Positions 49,239 through 57,890 of a stretch of DNA of 64,000 nucleotides are shown here, piece after piece. Within the stretch, counting starts at the first letter, position 1, and each line of letters begins with the position of its first letter. The notes under the pieces are model-generated. The model did no database searches. It saw only the letters and a program-made list of their open reading frames with translations, and was not told the DNA's origin. The stretch is taken from NCBI RefSeq assembly GCF_014645655.1, contig NZ_BMMD01000014.1, forward strand, positions 40,782 through 104,781, written 5' to 3'. The translations under genes and the position numbers were made by a program. The DNA is from Agromyces bauzanensis (lineage in GTDB: Bacteria; Actinomycetota; Actinomycetes; Actinomycetales; Microbacteriaceae).

Positions 49239-50360
49239 GTGAAACCGAGCCACCCGGTCGCCCGTCGCGGCTCCGCGCTCGCCGCGAACCTCGGCGTGAG
49301 CGAACGCCTCTTCGCCTCGACCGCCGACAGGGCGATGGCGAAGGCGATCGACGCCGGTATCGAACGGGTCGAGGCGGGACTGATGCGCGAGGTGAGCTTC
49401 GCCGATTCGATCGCGGATGTCTCGACGAGGTACCTCCTCGAGGCAGGCGGCAAGCGCGTGCGGCCGATGCTGACGCTGCTGACTGCCCAACTCGGCGCGG
49501 GCGTGACCGACGACGTGGTCACGGCGGCGGAGGCGATCGAGATCACGCACCTGGGCTCGCTCTACCACGATGACGTCATGGACGACTCCGAGCGTCGTCG
49601 CGGCGTGCCGAGCGCGCAGACCGTGTGGGGCAACTCGGTCGCCATCCTCACCGGCGACCTGCTGTTCGCCCGCGCCAGCCAGCTCATGGCGAGCCTCGGC
49701 GAGCGGGCCATCAGCCTGCAGGCCAATACGTTCGAGCGCCTCGTGCTCGGTCAGCTGCACGAGACGGTAGGCCCGGCCGAGGGCGACGACCCGATCGCCC
49801 ACTACATCCAGGTGCTCTCCGACAAGACCGGATCGCTCATCGCATCGGCCGCCCAGTCGGGCGTCGTATTCTCGGGTGCCGACCCTGGCTTCGAGGAACC
49901 CATCGTCGAGTTCGGCGAGAAGATCGGCGTGGCCTTCCAACTCATCGACGACGTCATCGACCTGTCGCCGCAGCCCGAGGAGACCGGCAAGGTCCCCGGC
50001 ACCGACCTGCGCGCCGGGGTCGTCACCCTCCCGTTGCTCCGGCTCGCCGAGCTCGCGAAGACGGATGCCGCGTCCGCAGACCTGCTCGCACGGATCCGCC
50101 GCGACGTCATCGTCGTCACGCCGCCGGACATCGGCGACCCGCTCGACACGAACACGCTCGCCTCGCGGATCGTGCCGTCGCGCGCGACGGTCGACGCGAT
50201 CGTGGCCGAGTTGCGGGAACACGAAGCCACACGCGCTACGCTCGCCGAGGCCCACCGTTGGGCGCGCGACGCCGTCGCGGCGCTCGCCCCACTGCCCGAG
50301 GGCAGCGTGAAGAAGGCGCTCACACGATTCGCCGAGACGATCGTGGAGCGACAGAGTTGA
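49239..50360 (+). CDS. Polyprenyl diphosphate synthase for the menaquinone side chain
   Basis: 373 residues, trans-isoprenyl diphosphate synthase. Aspartate-rich motifs: LGSLYHDDVMDDSERRRG (FARM) and AFQLIDDVIDLSP (SARM), GGKRVRPMLTLL before the first. It makes the long-chain (probably octa- to decaprenyl) donor for MenA; length cannot be told from sequence alone. GTG start at 49239, 7 nt after TAGGCT (49226-49231). The reductase gene follows after 16 bp. Confidence 0.93.
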   Translation: MKPSHPVARRGSALAANLGVSERLFASTADRAMAKAIDAGIERVEAGLMREVSFADSIADVSTRYLLEAGGKRVRPMLTLLTAQLGAGVTDDVVTAAEAIEITHLGSLYHDDVMDDSERRRGVPSAQTVWGNSVAILTGDLLFARASQLMASLGERAISLQANTFERLVLGQLHETVGPAEGDDPIAHYIQVLSDKTGSLIASAAQSGVVFSGADPGFEEPIVEFGEKIGVAFQLIDDVIDLSPQPEETGKVPGTDLRAGVVTLPLLRLAELAKTDAASADLLARIRRDVIVVTPPDIGDPLDTNTLASRIVPSRATVDAIVAELREHEATRATLAEAHRWARDAVAALAPLPEGSVKKALTRFAETIVERQS

Positions 50361-50376
50361 TGGAGAGACCACGCAC

Positions 50377-51756
50377 GTGACGAGGAACAGACTGCGACTC
50401 GCGATCGTCGGCGCCGGCCCCGCCGGTATCTACGCCGCAGACATCCTGTTGAAGGCCGAACGCAACTTCGACGTCTCGATCGACCTGTTCGATCAGCTCC
50501 CCGCGCCCTACGGGCTGGTGCGCTACGGCGTCGCCCCCGACCACCCCCGCATCAAGGGCATCATCACGGCGCTCCGCGAGGTGCTCGACCGTGGCGACAT
50601 CCGCATCTTCGGCAACGTGCGCTTCGGCACCGACATCACGCTCGCCGACCTGAAGAAGCACTACAACGCGGTGATCTTCGCCACGGGCGCCGTGCGCGAC
50701 GCGTCGCTCAACCTGCCCGGCGTCGGCCTCGAGGGCTCCTACGGCGCGGCCGACTTCGTGAGCTGGTACGACGGGCACCCCGACTACCCGCGCGACTGGC
50801 CCCTCGACGCGAGGGAGGTGGCGGTCATCGGCAACGGCAACGTGGCGCTCGACGTGTCGCGCATGCTCGCGAAGCACGCCGACGACCTGCTGCCCACCGA
50901 GATCCCGCAGAACGTCTACGACGCGCTCGAGCAGTCGCCCGTCACCGACGTGCACGTCTTCGGACGTCGCGGCCCGACATCCGTCAAGTTCACCCCCCTC
51001 GAACTGCGCGAACTCGGCGAGTTGCGCGACGTCGACATGATCCTCTACGACGAGGACTTCGACTACGACGAGGCCGCGAAGGCTGCGGTCTCGGGCAACA
51101 AGCAGGTCTTCGTCATCGACAAGGTGCTGCAGCAGTGGCGGCAGCGGTCGGTTGGCGAGGCCAGTCGGCGCCTGCACCTGCACTTCTTCGCCAAGCCGCT
51201 CGAGATCGTCGACGACGGCCACGGCCACGTCGGCGCCATCCGCTGGGAGCGCACCGCACCCGACGGCGAGGGCGGCGTGGTCGGCACCGGTGAGATCCGC
51301 GAACTGCCCGCGCAGGCCGTGTACCGCGCCGTCGGATACTTCGGTTCGCCGCTGCCCGGCGTACCGTTCGACAAGGAGTTCGGGACCATCCCGAACCACG
51401 AGGGCCAGGTGCTCACCCGCGACAAGGAGAGCGGCGACGCCCGCCAGATGTACGGTGTCTACGCGACGGGCTGGATCAAGCGCGGACCGGTGGGCCTCAT
51501 CGGCCACACCAAGTCCGACGCGATGGAGACCATCAAGCACGTCATCAACGACCTCGGCAACTGGTGGCGACCCGAGTCGCCCTCGGAGGAGTCGGTGATC
51601 GAGATGCTCGAGACGCGCGGCATCGAGTGGACCGATCTCGACGGCTGGCACCGCCTCGACGAGCACGAGCAGGCCCTCGGGTCGGCCGAGGGCCGCAAGC
51701 GCATCAAGGTCGTGCCCCGCGACGAGATGGTCACGATCTCGCGCGGCGAGGCGTAG
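50377..51756 (+). CDS. Ferredoxin--NADP+ reductase, adrenodoxin-reductase (FprA) type
   Basis: 459 residues. FAD-binding N-terminus LRLAIVGAGPAGIYAADILL, PAPYGLVRYGVAPDHPRIKGI, and NADP site AVIGNGNVALDVSRMLA followed by VHVFGRRGPTSVKFTPLELREL; C-terminal GWIKRGPVGLIGHTKSDAMET. It passes electrons between NADPH and a ferredoxin. It follows the polyprenyl synthase in the same unit; no ferredoxin gene is visible nearby. Confidence 0.92.
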   Translation: MTRNRLRLAIVGAGPAGIYAADILLKAERNFDVSIDLFDQLPAPYGLVRYGVAPDHPRIKGIITALREVLDRGDIRIFGNVRFGTDITLADLKKHYNAVIFATGAVRDASLNLPGVGLEGSYGAADFVSWYDGHPDYPRDWPLDAREVAVIGNGNVALDVSRMLAKHADDLLPTEIPQNVYDALEQSPVTDVHVFGRRGPTSVKFTPLELRELGELRDVDMILYDEDFDYDEAAKAAVSGNKQVFVIDKVLQQWRQRSVGEASRRLHLHFFAKPLEIVDDGHGHVGAIRWERTAPDGEGGVVGTGEIRELPAQAVYRAVGYFGSPLPGVPFDKEFGTIPNHEGQVLTRDKESGDARQMYGVYATGWIKRGPVGLIGHTKSDAMETIKHVINDLGNWWRPESPSEESVIEMLETRGIEWTDLDGWHRLDEHEQALGSAEGRKRIKVVPRDEMVTISRGEA

Positions 51757-51767
51757 CCGCCTCACGC

Positions 51768-51807
51768 CCGGTGGTCGAGTAGCGAGCGAAGCGAGCGTAT
51801 CGAGACC
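51768..51807. repeat. Dispersed GGTGGTCGAGTAG repeat, full copy
   Basis: Identical over 40 bp to the copy at 6969-7008. It lies 12 bp after the reductase stop and marks the left border of the Wzz-like remnant. Confidence 0.9.
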
Positions 51808-51813
51808 CCGCGA

Positions 51814-52325
51814 TCAGGGCCCACGTCGGAGGCCGGCGCGGACGAACACGATGCCCAGGCCGAGCCCGAGCATGCCGCCGACGAGCATTGCCGTCGGGAT
51901 GTCGGCGAACGACGAGGTCGTCGGAAGCGCGTGCGAGTCCCCGCGACGACCGTCACGGCTGCGGAGCCCTCGGTGCCGTCGCTCTCGGCGTAGTCGATCG
52001 TGACGATCATGGCCCGGAGCCACGCCACGGCCAGGTCACGGGCACCCTCAGGCGTGTCCGCCGTCGCGCTGATCTTGATGGTCGATGTGTCCCGAGGGTT
52101 CGCGACGGATATGCGCGTGTCGAGCGCCTCCGGAGTCGTGTCGAGTCCGAGATCTGCGATGGCGTTCTCGGTGACAGACCGCCAGCGGGCGACAGCGAGG
52201 TACGACTCCACCCGCGACCGCGCCACGCTCTCGCCCGGCGAAGCGGCGCCGATCTCGGTGCCCTGCAGAGACACCACCTGCCCGGATGCGGCGCCGACTG
52301 CAGCGGTGATCTGCAAGAGCTCGAG
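51814..52325 (-). pseudogene. Remnant of a Wzz/tyrosine-kinase-type chain-length regulator
   Basis: On the minus strand, one frame reads ESVARSRVESYLAVARWRSV then TENAIADLGLDTTPEALDTR, ISVANPRDTSTIKISATADT and PEGARDLAVAWLRAM, the periplasmic domain of Wzz-like polysaccharide chain-length proteins. After a frameshift around ~51930-51950 another frame supplies ALPTTSSFADIPTAMLVGGM and LGLGLGIVFVRAGL, the second TM and C-terminus. The first TM is missing at the 5' side. It is bracketed by dispersed repeats on both sides (51768-51807, 52338-52402). Confidence 0.75.
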
Positions 52326-52337
52326 TCGCGTGCATCC

Positions 52338-52402
52338 AGTAGTCGAGTAACGAGCGCCCGCTCCCGATGGTCGAGTAGGGGAGCGAAACAAGCGCACCGA
52401 GA
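52338..52402. repeat. Dispersed repeat, two degenerate copies
   Basis: CAGTAGTCGAGTAACGAGCG (52338-52357) and ATGGTCGAGTAGGGGAGCG ... CACCGAGACG (52368-52402). Right border of the Wzz-like remnant. Beyond it (52440-52507) are short degenerate 15-bp units CCCTGTGTCAGGCGA next to the end of the DUF222 gene. Confidence 0.7.
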
Positions 52403-52507
52403 CGTCGGGACACCGAGACGCAGGCACGCCGGACGAAGGGTGGTCGCGCGTGCGGGATCACGCCACCTTGGCCAGAGTCAGGCAGCCCTGTGTCAGGCGA
52501 CCCTGTG

Positions 52508-54070
52508 TCACGCGGCCCTGAGTTCGAGGCGCGTCGCACGGCGGCCCGGTCGCGGCCGCTGCTCGGGATCGAGGTGGGCGGGTGGCACGAACCAGAGGCG
52601 GCCGTCGCGATTGAGGATCTGCCACCCGTCGTGGTGGATGGCCCAGTGATGAAAAGCGCACAGCAAGACGCCGTTCGCGAGATCGCTCGGACCGTCGTGG
52701 GCGTCCCACCAGCGGATGTGGTGTGCCTGCGTATGCGCTACCGGGCGAGCACAGTCGGGATGGGCGCATCCGCCGTCTCGCTCCGCGAGGGCGATGCGCT
52801 GGGCTTTGGTGAAGAGGCGTCGTCGACGACCGAGGTCGAGCACTTCGCCGTCACTGGCGCAGACCATCGGGATGACGCCGGAGGCGGCGGCGATCGCGCG
52901 GGCGGTGGCCGCCGAGATCGGCTGGCCGAAGTCGTCGATGGTGGCGAATCCGATGGCGTTCATGAGGTCGTCGTGGTCGATGCGGACGACGACGGAAGCG
53001 GACGCGAGCGCGGGCGGGGCATCGGAGGCAGCGGCCGCGAGCCGCGCGATGTCGGCGAGGGCGTCTGCGGCCATCTGCTCGATCGTGCGGTGGTCGACGA
53101 GTGCTCGGTCTACCGCGCCGGCCGCTGCAGGTCGCACTGCGACATCCGATCGCAGCGCCGCCTCAGCCGCGCGGGCCGCGAACCGGCTCTTCGCGTCGCG
53201 CGCGGCGTGGAGGTCGGCGGAGACGAGTGTCTCGACCGCGAGCTTGATCGGTGCTGCCGAGGCCGGATCGAAGCATCCGCGCAAGTGGATGAGCCCGCGG
53301 TGGTCCTCCCAGATGCGCAGGGACCGTTGCGCATGGAGCTCTTCTTCACGCGCCTGCACTCCGTTGCGGTCGAGTTGCGCCCTGAGGAGCTTGAAGTAGC
53401 GATGCAGCCCGTCGACGCTGACGGCTTCGGCGCGGTCGAGCAGCACCTGCTCGGTGCGCTCCAACCCCTCGGGGTCGGTCGTGAACCGCACCGAATCGAG
53501 GAACCCGGTGATGAGGTGCGCGACCTGCACCGAGAGCGAACCCGCCGCGATCGCCGCGGCAACGTGCGCGTAGCGGGGGCCGCGGGGTGTCGTGCCGAAC
53601 GATTCGGGCATGGTCGTTGCAGCGGCGACGGCGACGAGCTTGTGGGCGTCGGCTGTGCTCGCCCCGGTGGTCGCGGCGATGAACCGCTCGGGCGTCGGAT
53701 AGCCGTGTCGTCCTGCGAGCCCCTCGTGGCGCGAGTCGCCCGTCGACCGTCGTGCGATCGCCGACGTGCACTGAAGTTTCAGCGACTCGATCGATCGCTC
53801 GAGCCGGGCGATCGACCTGACTGCAGCGACCAACTGGTCATCGGTCATGGTGTCGGCGGTCGTGGTGTCGGTGCCACCGACGTTTCCCGCGGGTGGCTCG
53901 GCCGCGGCATCCGATCGGAACTCGGCCGACGCCGCGGCATCCGCCCCACCGAACCAGACCGCGACGAGTGCGCGAAGCCCCTCGCCGACCTGGCCGAGCG
54001 GGCCGTCGCCGCTGAGCGCGGCGAGCAGCGCGCACGGCGGTTCGGTCTCTGGCATGGCCTGCGTCGTCAT
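52508..54070 (-). CDS. DUF222 protein with C-terminal HNH endonuclease domain
   Basis: 520 residues. DUF222 (13E12-repeat type) region ~75-340, and HNH nuclease at ~430-480: CAHPDCARPVAHTQAHHIRW and HDGPSDLANGVLLCAFHHWAIH, with paired zinc Cys and the H-x-x-x motif intact. Such proteins occur in many copies in actinobacterial genomes, sometimes as homing-like elements; a specific target is not known. N-terminal ~75 residues are variable. Isolated gene, flanked by remnants on both sides. Confidence 0.88.
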   Translation of the reverse strand: MTTQAMPETEPPCALLAALSGDGPLGQVGEGLRALVAVWFGGADAAASAEFRSDAAAEPPAGNVGGTDTTTADTMTDDQLVAAVRSIARLERSIESLKLQCTSAIARRSTGDSRHEGLAGRHGYPTPERFIAATTGASTADAHKLVAVAAATTMPESFGTTPRGPRYAHVAAAIAAGSLSVQVAHLITGFLDSVRFTTDPEGLERTEQVLLDRAEAVSVDGLHRYFKLLRAQLDRNGVQAREEELHAQRSLRIWEDHRGLIHLRGCFDPASAAPIKLAVETLVSADLHAARDAKSRFAARAAEAALRSDVAVRPAAAGAVDRALVDHRTIEQMAADALADIARLAAAASDAPPALASASVVVRIDHDDLMNAIGFATIDDFGQPISAATARAIAAASGVIPMVCASDGEVLDLGRRRRLFTKAQRIALAERDGGCAHPDCARPVAHTQAHHIRWWDAHDGPSDLANGVLLCAFHHWAIHHDGWQILNRDGRLWFVPPAHLDPEQRPRPGRRATRLELRAA

Positions 54071-54190
54071 GGTTCCATGGTCGCATCACCCTCCGACATT
54101 CGTTCGAACCCAAGGAGGCACCGACGGTGAGCAGTATCGAAGTTACGTTCGCGAATCAAGCGGTCTCACCCACCAGGCGGGCCGCGCACC

Positions 54191-54284
54191 GAGAGTCGCC
54201 GCGGCGCTCGATGCAAGCCGAGCGGATGCCGCAGCGCACCGAATGTCGCGGCACTCGATGCAAGCCGAGCGGATGCCGCAGCGC
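54191..54284. repeat. Two tandem 47-bp units downstream of a dead hydrolase gene
   Basis: The 31-bp core beginning CTCGATGCAAGCCGAGCGGA occurs identically at 54207-54237 and 54254-54284. Part of the unit (CGAGCGGATGCCGCAGCGCACCG-type, 23 bp) is also present inside the prepilin peptidase gene at 55440-55462. The 265-bp gap 54071-54335 holds nothing else recognisable. Confidence 0.75.
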
Positions 54285-54335
54285 CCAGTCCGCGCGGCCG
54301 ACGCCGTCCCGACGACTCACCCCGCAGCCCGACGC

Positions 54336-55200
54336 TCACTCGTCGATGAACGCCCCGACGATCAAGCCCACCCGCGCCCTGCCCGCCCCGATCCAGAAGA
54401 GGTGGCTCGCCGAATCGAGCTCGACGAGCACGGCGTCGGGAATGACCGCAGCGAGATCCTCCGCGTGTGCGTAGGAGACGCCGCGATCGTGCGGCGACCC
54501 CGTGACGAGCGTCGGGCACGGGACCTTCGAGAGCGCATCCCGTCGCGCCGCGGCATCCCGAGCCCGCCCCTGACGCAGATCGATGGCGAACCCGGAATCA
54601 GAGCCCATCGACTGGAACAGCGCACGCGCCTCGTCCCGGTCGGCGGCGCTCAGCTGCCCCCACCAGTCGTCGACGGGAAGCCTCGAGAGCCGCGCCATCA
54701 TGCGTCGCAGCCCCGCGTCCGAGCCGACCATGCGCCGCACGAGTCGCCACACGAGACCCTGCAGCAGCGGAGAGAACACGACGGGGCCGACGATGGCCTC
54801 CGCGCGGGTGTCGGGATACGGCAACGTGGAGGGCGCACAGCTGTGCAGCATGAGGCGCGGCACGCCCTGCTCCCGATCCTCGGCGACGTGCACCGCCTGC
54901 AGGCCGCCGAACGACACGCCGACCGCGGCGGCGATCTCCGTGATGTCGAGCTGCTCGCACACCTCGCGAACCAACGGCGCGAACTCCGCTGCGCCGAGCG
55001 GGCCGACCCGCGTGCCGCCCGTAACCCGGCCGCGAGAAGGCGACGACCCCGTGTCCCGACTCAGTGTAGAGGCTCCACCCGCAGTCGCTCCGGGCCGAGC
55101 AATGACCGCCGGGGAAGAACAGCACCGGCGGTCGCTCCCCGGGCAAGTGCGCGATCTCCACGGGTCCTGCGCTCGTCGAGACCGCCAGGAGCTCAGTCAG
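54336..55200 (-). pseudogene. Alpha/beta hydrolase, inactivated by a single-base frameshift
   Basis: N-terminal part in one frame: VEIAHLPGERPPVLFFPGGH and SGHGVVAFSRPGYGR. Then one extra base around 55018 shifts the frame; removing it restores TRVGPLGAAEFAPLVREVCE, leading into the second frame with nucleophile VGVSFGGLQAVHVA (GxSxG), the acid in TLVTGSPHDRGVS and His in SASHLFWIG. All catalytic residues are present, so the gene was intact until recently, or this is a sequencing error. The start codon is unclear (near 55160-55200). Confidence 0.75.
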
Positions 55201-55329
55201 ACGCTCAGTCTGGCGGAACGCGCCGGGCCGCCGGCAAGCGGCGACCGCAGGGGAGCGAATCGGGGCGCGTCGATCCTCCGCCGCGCAATCGGCGTCCTGC
55301 CTGCCCCGGCTGCCGATACGCTGCACATC

Positions 55330-55998
55330 ATGCCGTTCGCCCCCGCCCTGCTCGTCGCGCTCGCGGTCGTCGTGGGGGCGGCGCTCGGCTGGTGGCCGCT
55401 TGCGGCATGGGTGCGTCGTTCGCTCATCACCGAGGCAGGCGAGCGGATGCCGCAGCGCACCGTGCGGCTCTGGTCCGCCGGGTCCGCGGCCGCCGCCTTC
55501 GGGCTGCTCGCTTGGCGGTTCGGCGTGGACTGGGTGCTGCCGGCCCTGCTCGTGTTCGCCGCGGCATCCGTGGTGCTCTCGATCGTCGACTACGCCGAGA
55601 AGCGGCTGCCCAACAAGGTGATCGCGCCGACGCTCGTCGCGGTGGCGCTGCTGCTCGTGGTGGCGGCGCTCGCGACGGGGGAGTGGATCGCGCTGCTCTG
55701 GGGGCTCGGCGGCGGGCTCGCGATGTTCGTGGTCTACTTCGTGCTCGCGCTGATCTCGCCGTCGTCGATGGGGATGGGCGACGTGAAGCTCGCCGCCCTC
55801 GTCGGGCTCGTGCTCGGCTGGTTCGGACTCAGCGCCTGGCTCGTCGGGCTGCTCGCCGCGTTCGTGGTCGGCGGGGTCATCGCCCTGGTGGCCCTGGCGC
55901 TGCGCCGTGTCACCCTTCGGGGGTCGATCCCGTTCGGGCCGTCGATGCTCATCGGGGCGCTTGCGGCGGTTCTGTTCGTGGGCGGCGGGGGACTCTAG
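55330..55998 (+). CDS. Prepilin peptidase, A24 family (TadV/CpaA-like)
   Basis: 222 residues, six to seven membrane segments. Catalytic aspartates: one in SIVDYAEKRLPNKVIAP (D-Y-x-x-x-R-L-P-N) and one in SPSSMGMGDVKLAALVG (GMGDVK). It cleaves the Flp prepilin and probably the TadE-like prepilins encoded downstream. First gene of the Tad cluster but with host-like high G+C, separated by 180 bp from flp. Confidence 0.92.
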   Translation: MPFAPALLVALAVVVGAALGWWPLAAWVRRSLITEAGERMPQRTVRLWSAGSAAAAFGLLAWRFGVDWVLPALLVFAAASVVLSIVDYAEKRLPNKVIAPTLVAVALLLVVAALATGEWIALLWGLGGGLAMFVVYFVLALISPSSMGMGDVKLAALVGLVLGWFGLSAWLVGLLAAFVVGGVIALVALALRRVTLRGSIPFGPSMLIGALAAVLFVGGGGL

Positions 55999-56178
55999 CA
56001 GACCGGATGTTGCGGAATCGTAACGACCATGTGCCCCCTGTACCCCCATTGCGAGGGATCCCCCGAAGTGGGGCATATGTAAATGCATCTGTCCCCCTAT
56101 AGGTTCGTGGGACTGCTCGCTTATGCGGCGGTGTCCAACAGCTACCCGGATTACTTCCTCAAACCCGAAGGAACCTCA
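55999..56178 (+). promoter_or_regulatory. Upstream region of the flp-tad operon
   Basis: A sharp drop in G+C begins here. It contains repeated C-rich tracts (TGCCCCCTGTACCCCCATTG, TGTCCCCCTATAGG), a CCCC-gaagt-GGGG hairpin (~56061-56075) and a TATAGG hexamer (56098-56103) as the best -10 candidate. No convincing -35 box was found. The flp SD GAAGGA lies at 56167-56172. Confidence 0.45.
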
Positions 56179-56388
56179 ATGCTCAAGGCATATACACGCT
56201 TCATCGCGAAGCTGAACGCCCTCCGAAATGACGAAGAAGGCGCAACCGCCGTCGAGTACGGCCTCCTCGTTGCTCTCATCGCGGCAGTGATCATCGCGGT
56301 CGTGCTGATCCTCGGCCCGCTTCTCGCTGGCGCGTTCGACACCATCAACGACGGCCTCACCGGCGCTGGCATCGCCCCCCCGGACTGA
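56179..56388 (+). CDS. Flp-type pilin
   Basis: 69 residues. Leader ending NDEEG, cleavage before ATAVEYGLLVALIAAVIIAV, with the conserved Glu5 and Tyr6 of mature Flp pilins, and a short C-terminal tail. It forms the Tad pilus fibre after processing by the A24 peptidase. SD GAAGGA is 7 nt before the ATG. In low-G+C surroundings compared with genes to the left. Confidence 0.93.
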   Translation: MLKAYTRFIAKLNALRNDEEGATAVEYGLLVALIAAVIIAVVLILGPLLAGAFDTINDGLTGAGIAPPD

Positions 56389-56423
56389 TTGGGGTTTCCC
56401 GGATTCGGTAGTACGAGACTCAG

Positions 56424-56855
56424 GTGAGTTCCCGGACAACCAGTGGGGAGCGGGGAGCGGCAGCAGTCGAGTTTGCACTCGTACTGCTGCCGCTCATTCT
56501 GCTCGTCTTTGGCATTCTCGAATACGGCCGCATCTACATGGTGCAGTTGTCGCTATCGAACGCCGCGCGTGACGCTGCCCGCGCGGTCGCGATCTCCGGC
56601 GATCCTGATGCAGCGGAGTTGAGAATCCTTGGCGATGGCAGCGGCGCGAACCCCGGCGCGCCCGGGTTGAACCTCGACACGGTGGTCGTGGAGCCGCCCG
56701 TGATGACGTGCGACGCCGCGGCCGCTGCTGAGCGGAGCGTGACTGTTGTCGTGATTCAGCCGGAGAGCGTGTTCGGCTTCCTCGACGGGCCCGGCGGGCC
56801 CGGATTGACATCTTTCGACCTCGAAGGCAGGGCGGTAATGCCATGCGGCGGCTAA
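56424..56855 (+). CDS. TadE-like pseudopilin
   Basis: 143 residues. TadE motif GERGAAAVEFALVLLPLILL plus FGILEYGRIYMVQLSLSNAA, a single N-terminal TM and an extracellular domain with a possible Cys pair (MTCDAAAA ... VMPCGG). GTG start. Its 3' end overlaps the TadG-like gene by 13 bp. Confidence 0.88.
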   Translation: MSSRTTSGERGAAAVEFALVLLPLILLVFGILEYGRIYMVQLSLSNAARDAARAVAISGDPDAAELRILGDGSGANPGAPGLNLDTVVVEPPVMTCDAAAAAERSVTVVVIQPESVFGFLDGPGGPGLTSFDLEGRAVMPCGG

Positions 56856-57868
56856 TCACTCGAATGAGCAGCGAGCGGGGCGCGAGCGCTGTGATCGTCG
56901 CTCTCCTGGCTATCCCGCTACTCGGAGGCACGGCGATTGCAGTGGACGTAGGTGCGCTCTACGCGGAGAAGGCGCAATTGCAGAACGGCGCCGACGGCGC
57001 GGCGCTTGCCATTGCGAAGGAGTGCGCTGTCAGCGAGTTCTCGTGCACGGCGCAAGCGGCAGCAACGGCTGATGGCTTCGCTAATCTCAACTCGAACGAC
57101 GACGTCTCAAACAACACGTTCGCCCTCGACATCAACGACAACATCGTGACCGTCACGACGACGACGAACGATGCCTCGAATGAGGGCGGCGGGTTGAGGC
57201 ACCCGTTCGCGGCCGCGGTTGGATTCACCGAGGCATCAGTTGTAGTGGCAAGCGCGACCGCAGAGTGGGGTGTTCCACTCGGCGCGGATACTCTCCCCCT
57301 TGCATTCCCGCTGTGCAAGTTCGACGACTTCATGCCGTCCGGCCCCGAGGGTATTGGCGAAGAGATCTGGATCCGAAACGACGTCGACGCGCGTAAGGCA
57401 AGCGACTGCGAGGACTCCACTTTTCCCTCGTTCTTTGGATGGCTTACCTCCGGGGATTGCACCGCCGACGTGACGCTGACGGCGATCGAGCCTCCGGAGG
57501 CTTGGGTTGTGGCCGACCCCGGCAAGTCCCCTCTCGGCGCGGGCTGCTTGGAGGCCCGATTCATCGAGCTGCAGCAGTCGGCGACGCCCATTTTGATCCC
57601 TGTTTACGATTCGATCGGGGAGAAGGGGACCGCTGTCGATGGCCAGTTCCATTTGGTCGGATTCGCCTCATTCATCATCACGGGCTGGGAGTTCCCGAGT
57701 TGGAGCGCATCGCCGCCGGAGAACTGCAAGAAGGAGACAGGAGCCCCGAGCTGCAGCGGTATTCGCGGCTACTTCACGGACTGGGTCAGTGTAGAAGATG
57801 TGCTTGGTGGGCTGGGTGGCGACCCGTCCCTTCCTGGTCTGCCGGTCGTCGCCAAGCTGACGTACTGA
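56843..57868 (+). CDS. TadG-like pilus assembly protein
   Basis: 341 residues. N-terminal Tad-type segment SSERGASAVIVALLAIPLLG and AIAVDVGALYAEKAQLQNGA (TadG N-term), then ~270 extracellular residues with eight or so cysteines, but no recognisable von Willebrand A domain, so shorter than Gram-negative TadG. A second possible start is ATG at 56864. Likely anchors or caps the pilus at the surface (inference). Confidence 0.82.
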   Translation: MRRLITRMSSERGASAVIVALLAIPLLGGTAIAVDVGALYAEKAQLQNGADGAALAIAKECAVSEFSCTAQAAATADGFANLNSNDDVSNNTFALDINDNIVTVTTTTNDASNEGGGLRHPFAAAVGFTEASVVVASATAEWGVPLGADTLPLAFPLCKFDDFMPSGPEGIGEEIWIRNDVDARKASDCEDSTFPSFFGWLTSGDCTADVTLTAIEPPEAWVVADPGKSPLGAGCLEARFIELQQSATPILIPVYDSIGEKGTAVDGQFHLVGFASFIITGWEFPSWSASPPENCKKETGAPSCSGIRGYFTDWVSVEDVLGGLGGDPSLPGLPVVAKLTY

Positions 57869-57890
57869 AGAACGAGGAAGAAAGTAGTTC

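Noticed and set aside
54207..54284. Possible CRISPR array
   Set aside because: Only two repeat copies, a 16-nt spacer, imperfect flanks and no cas genes anywhere in the window.
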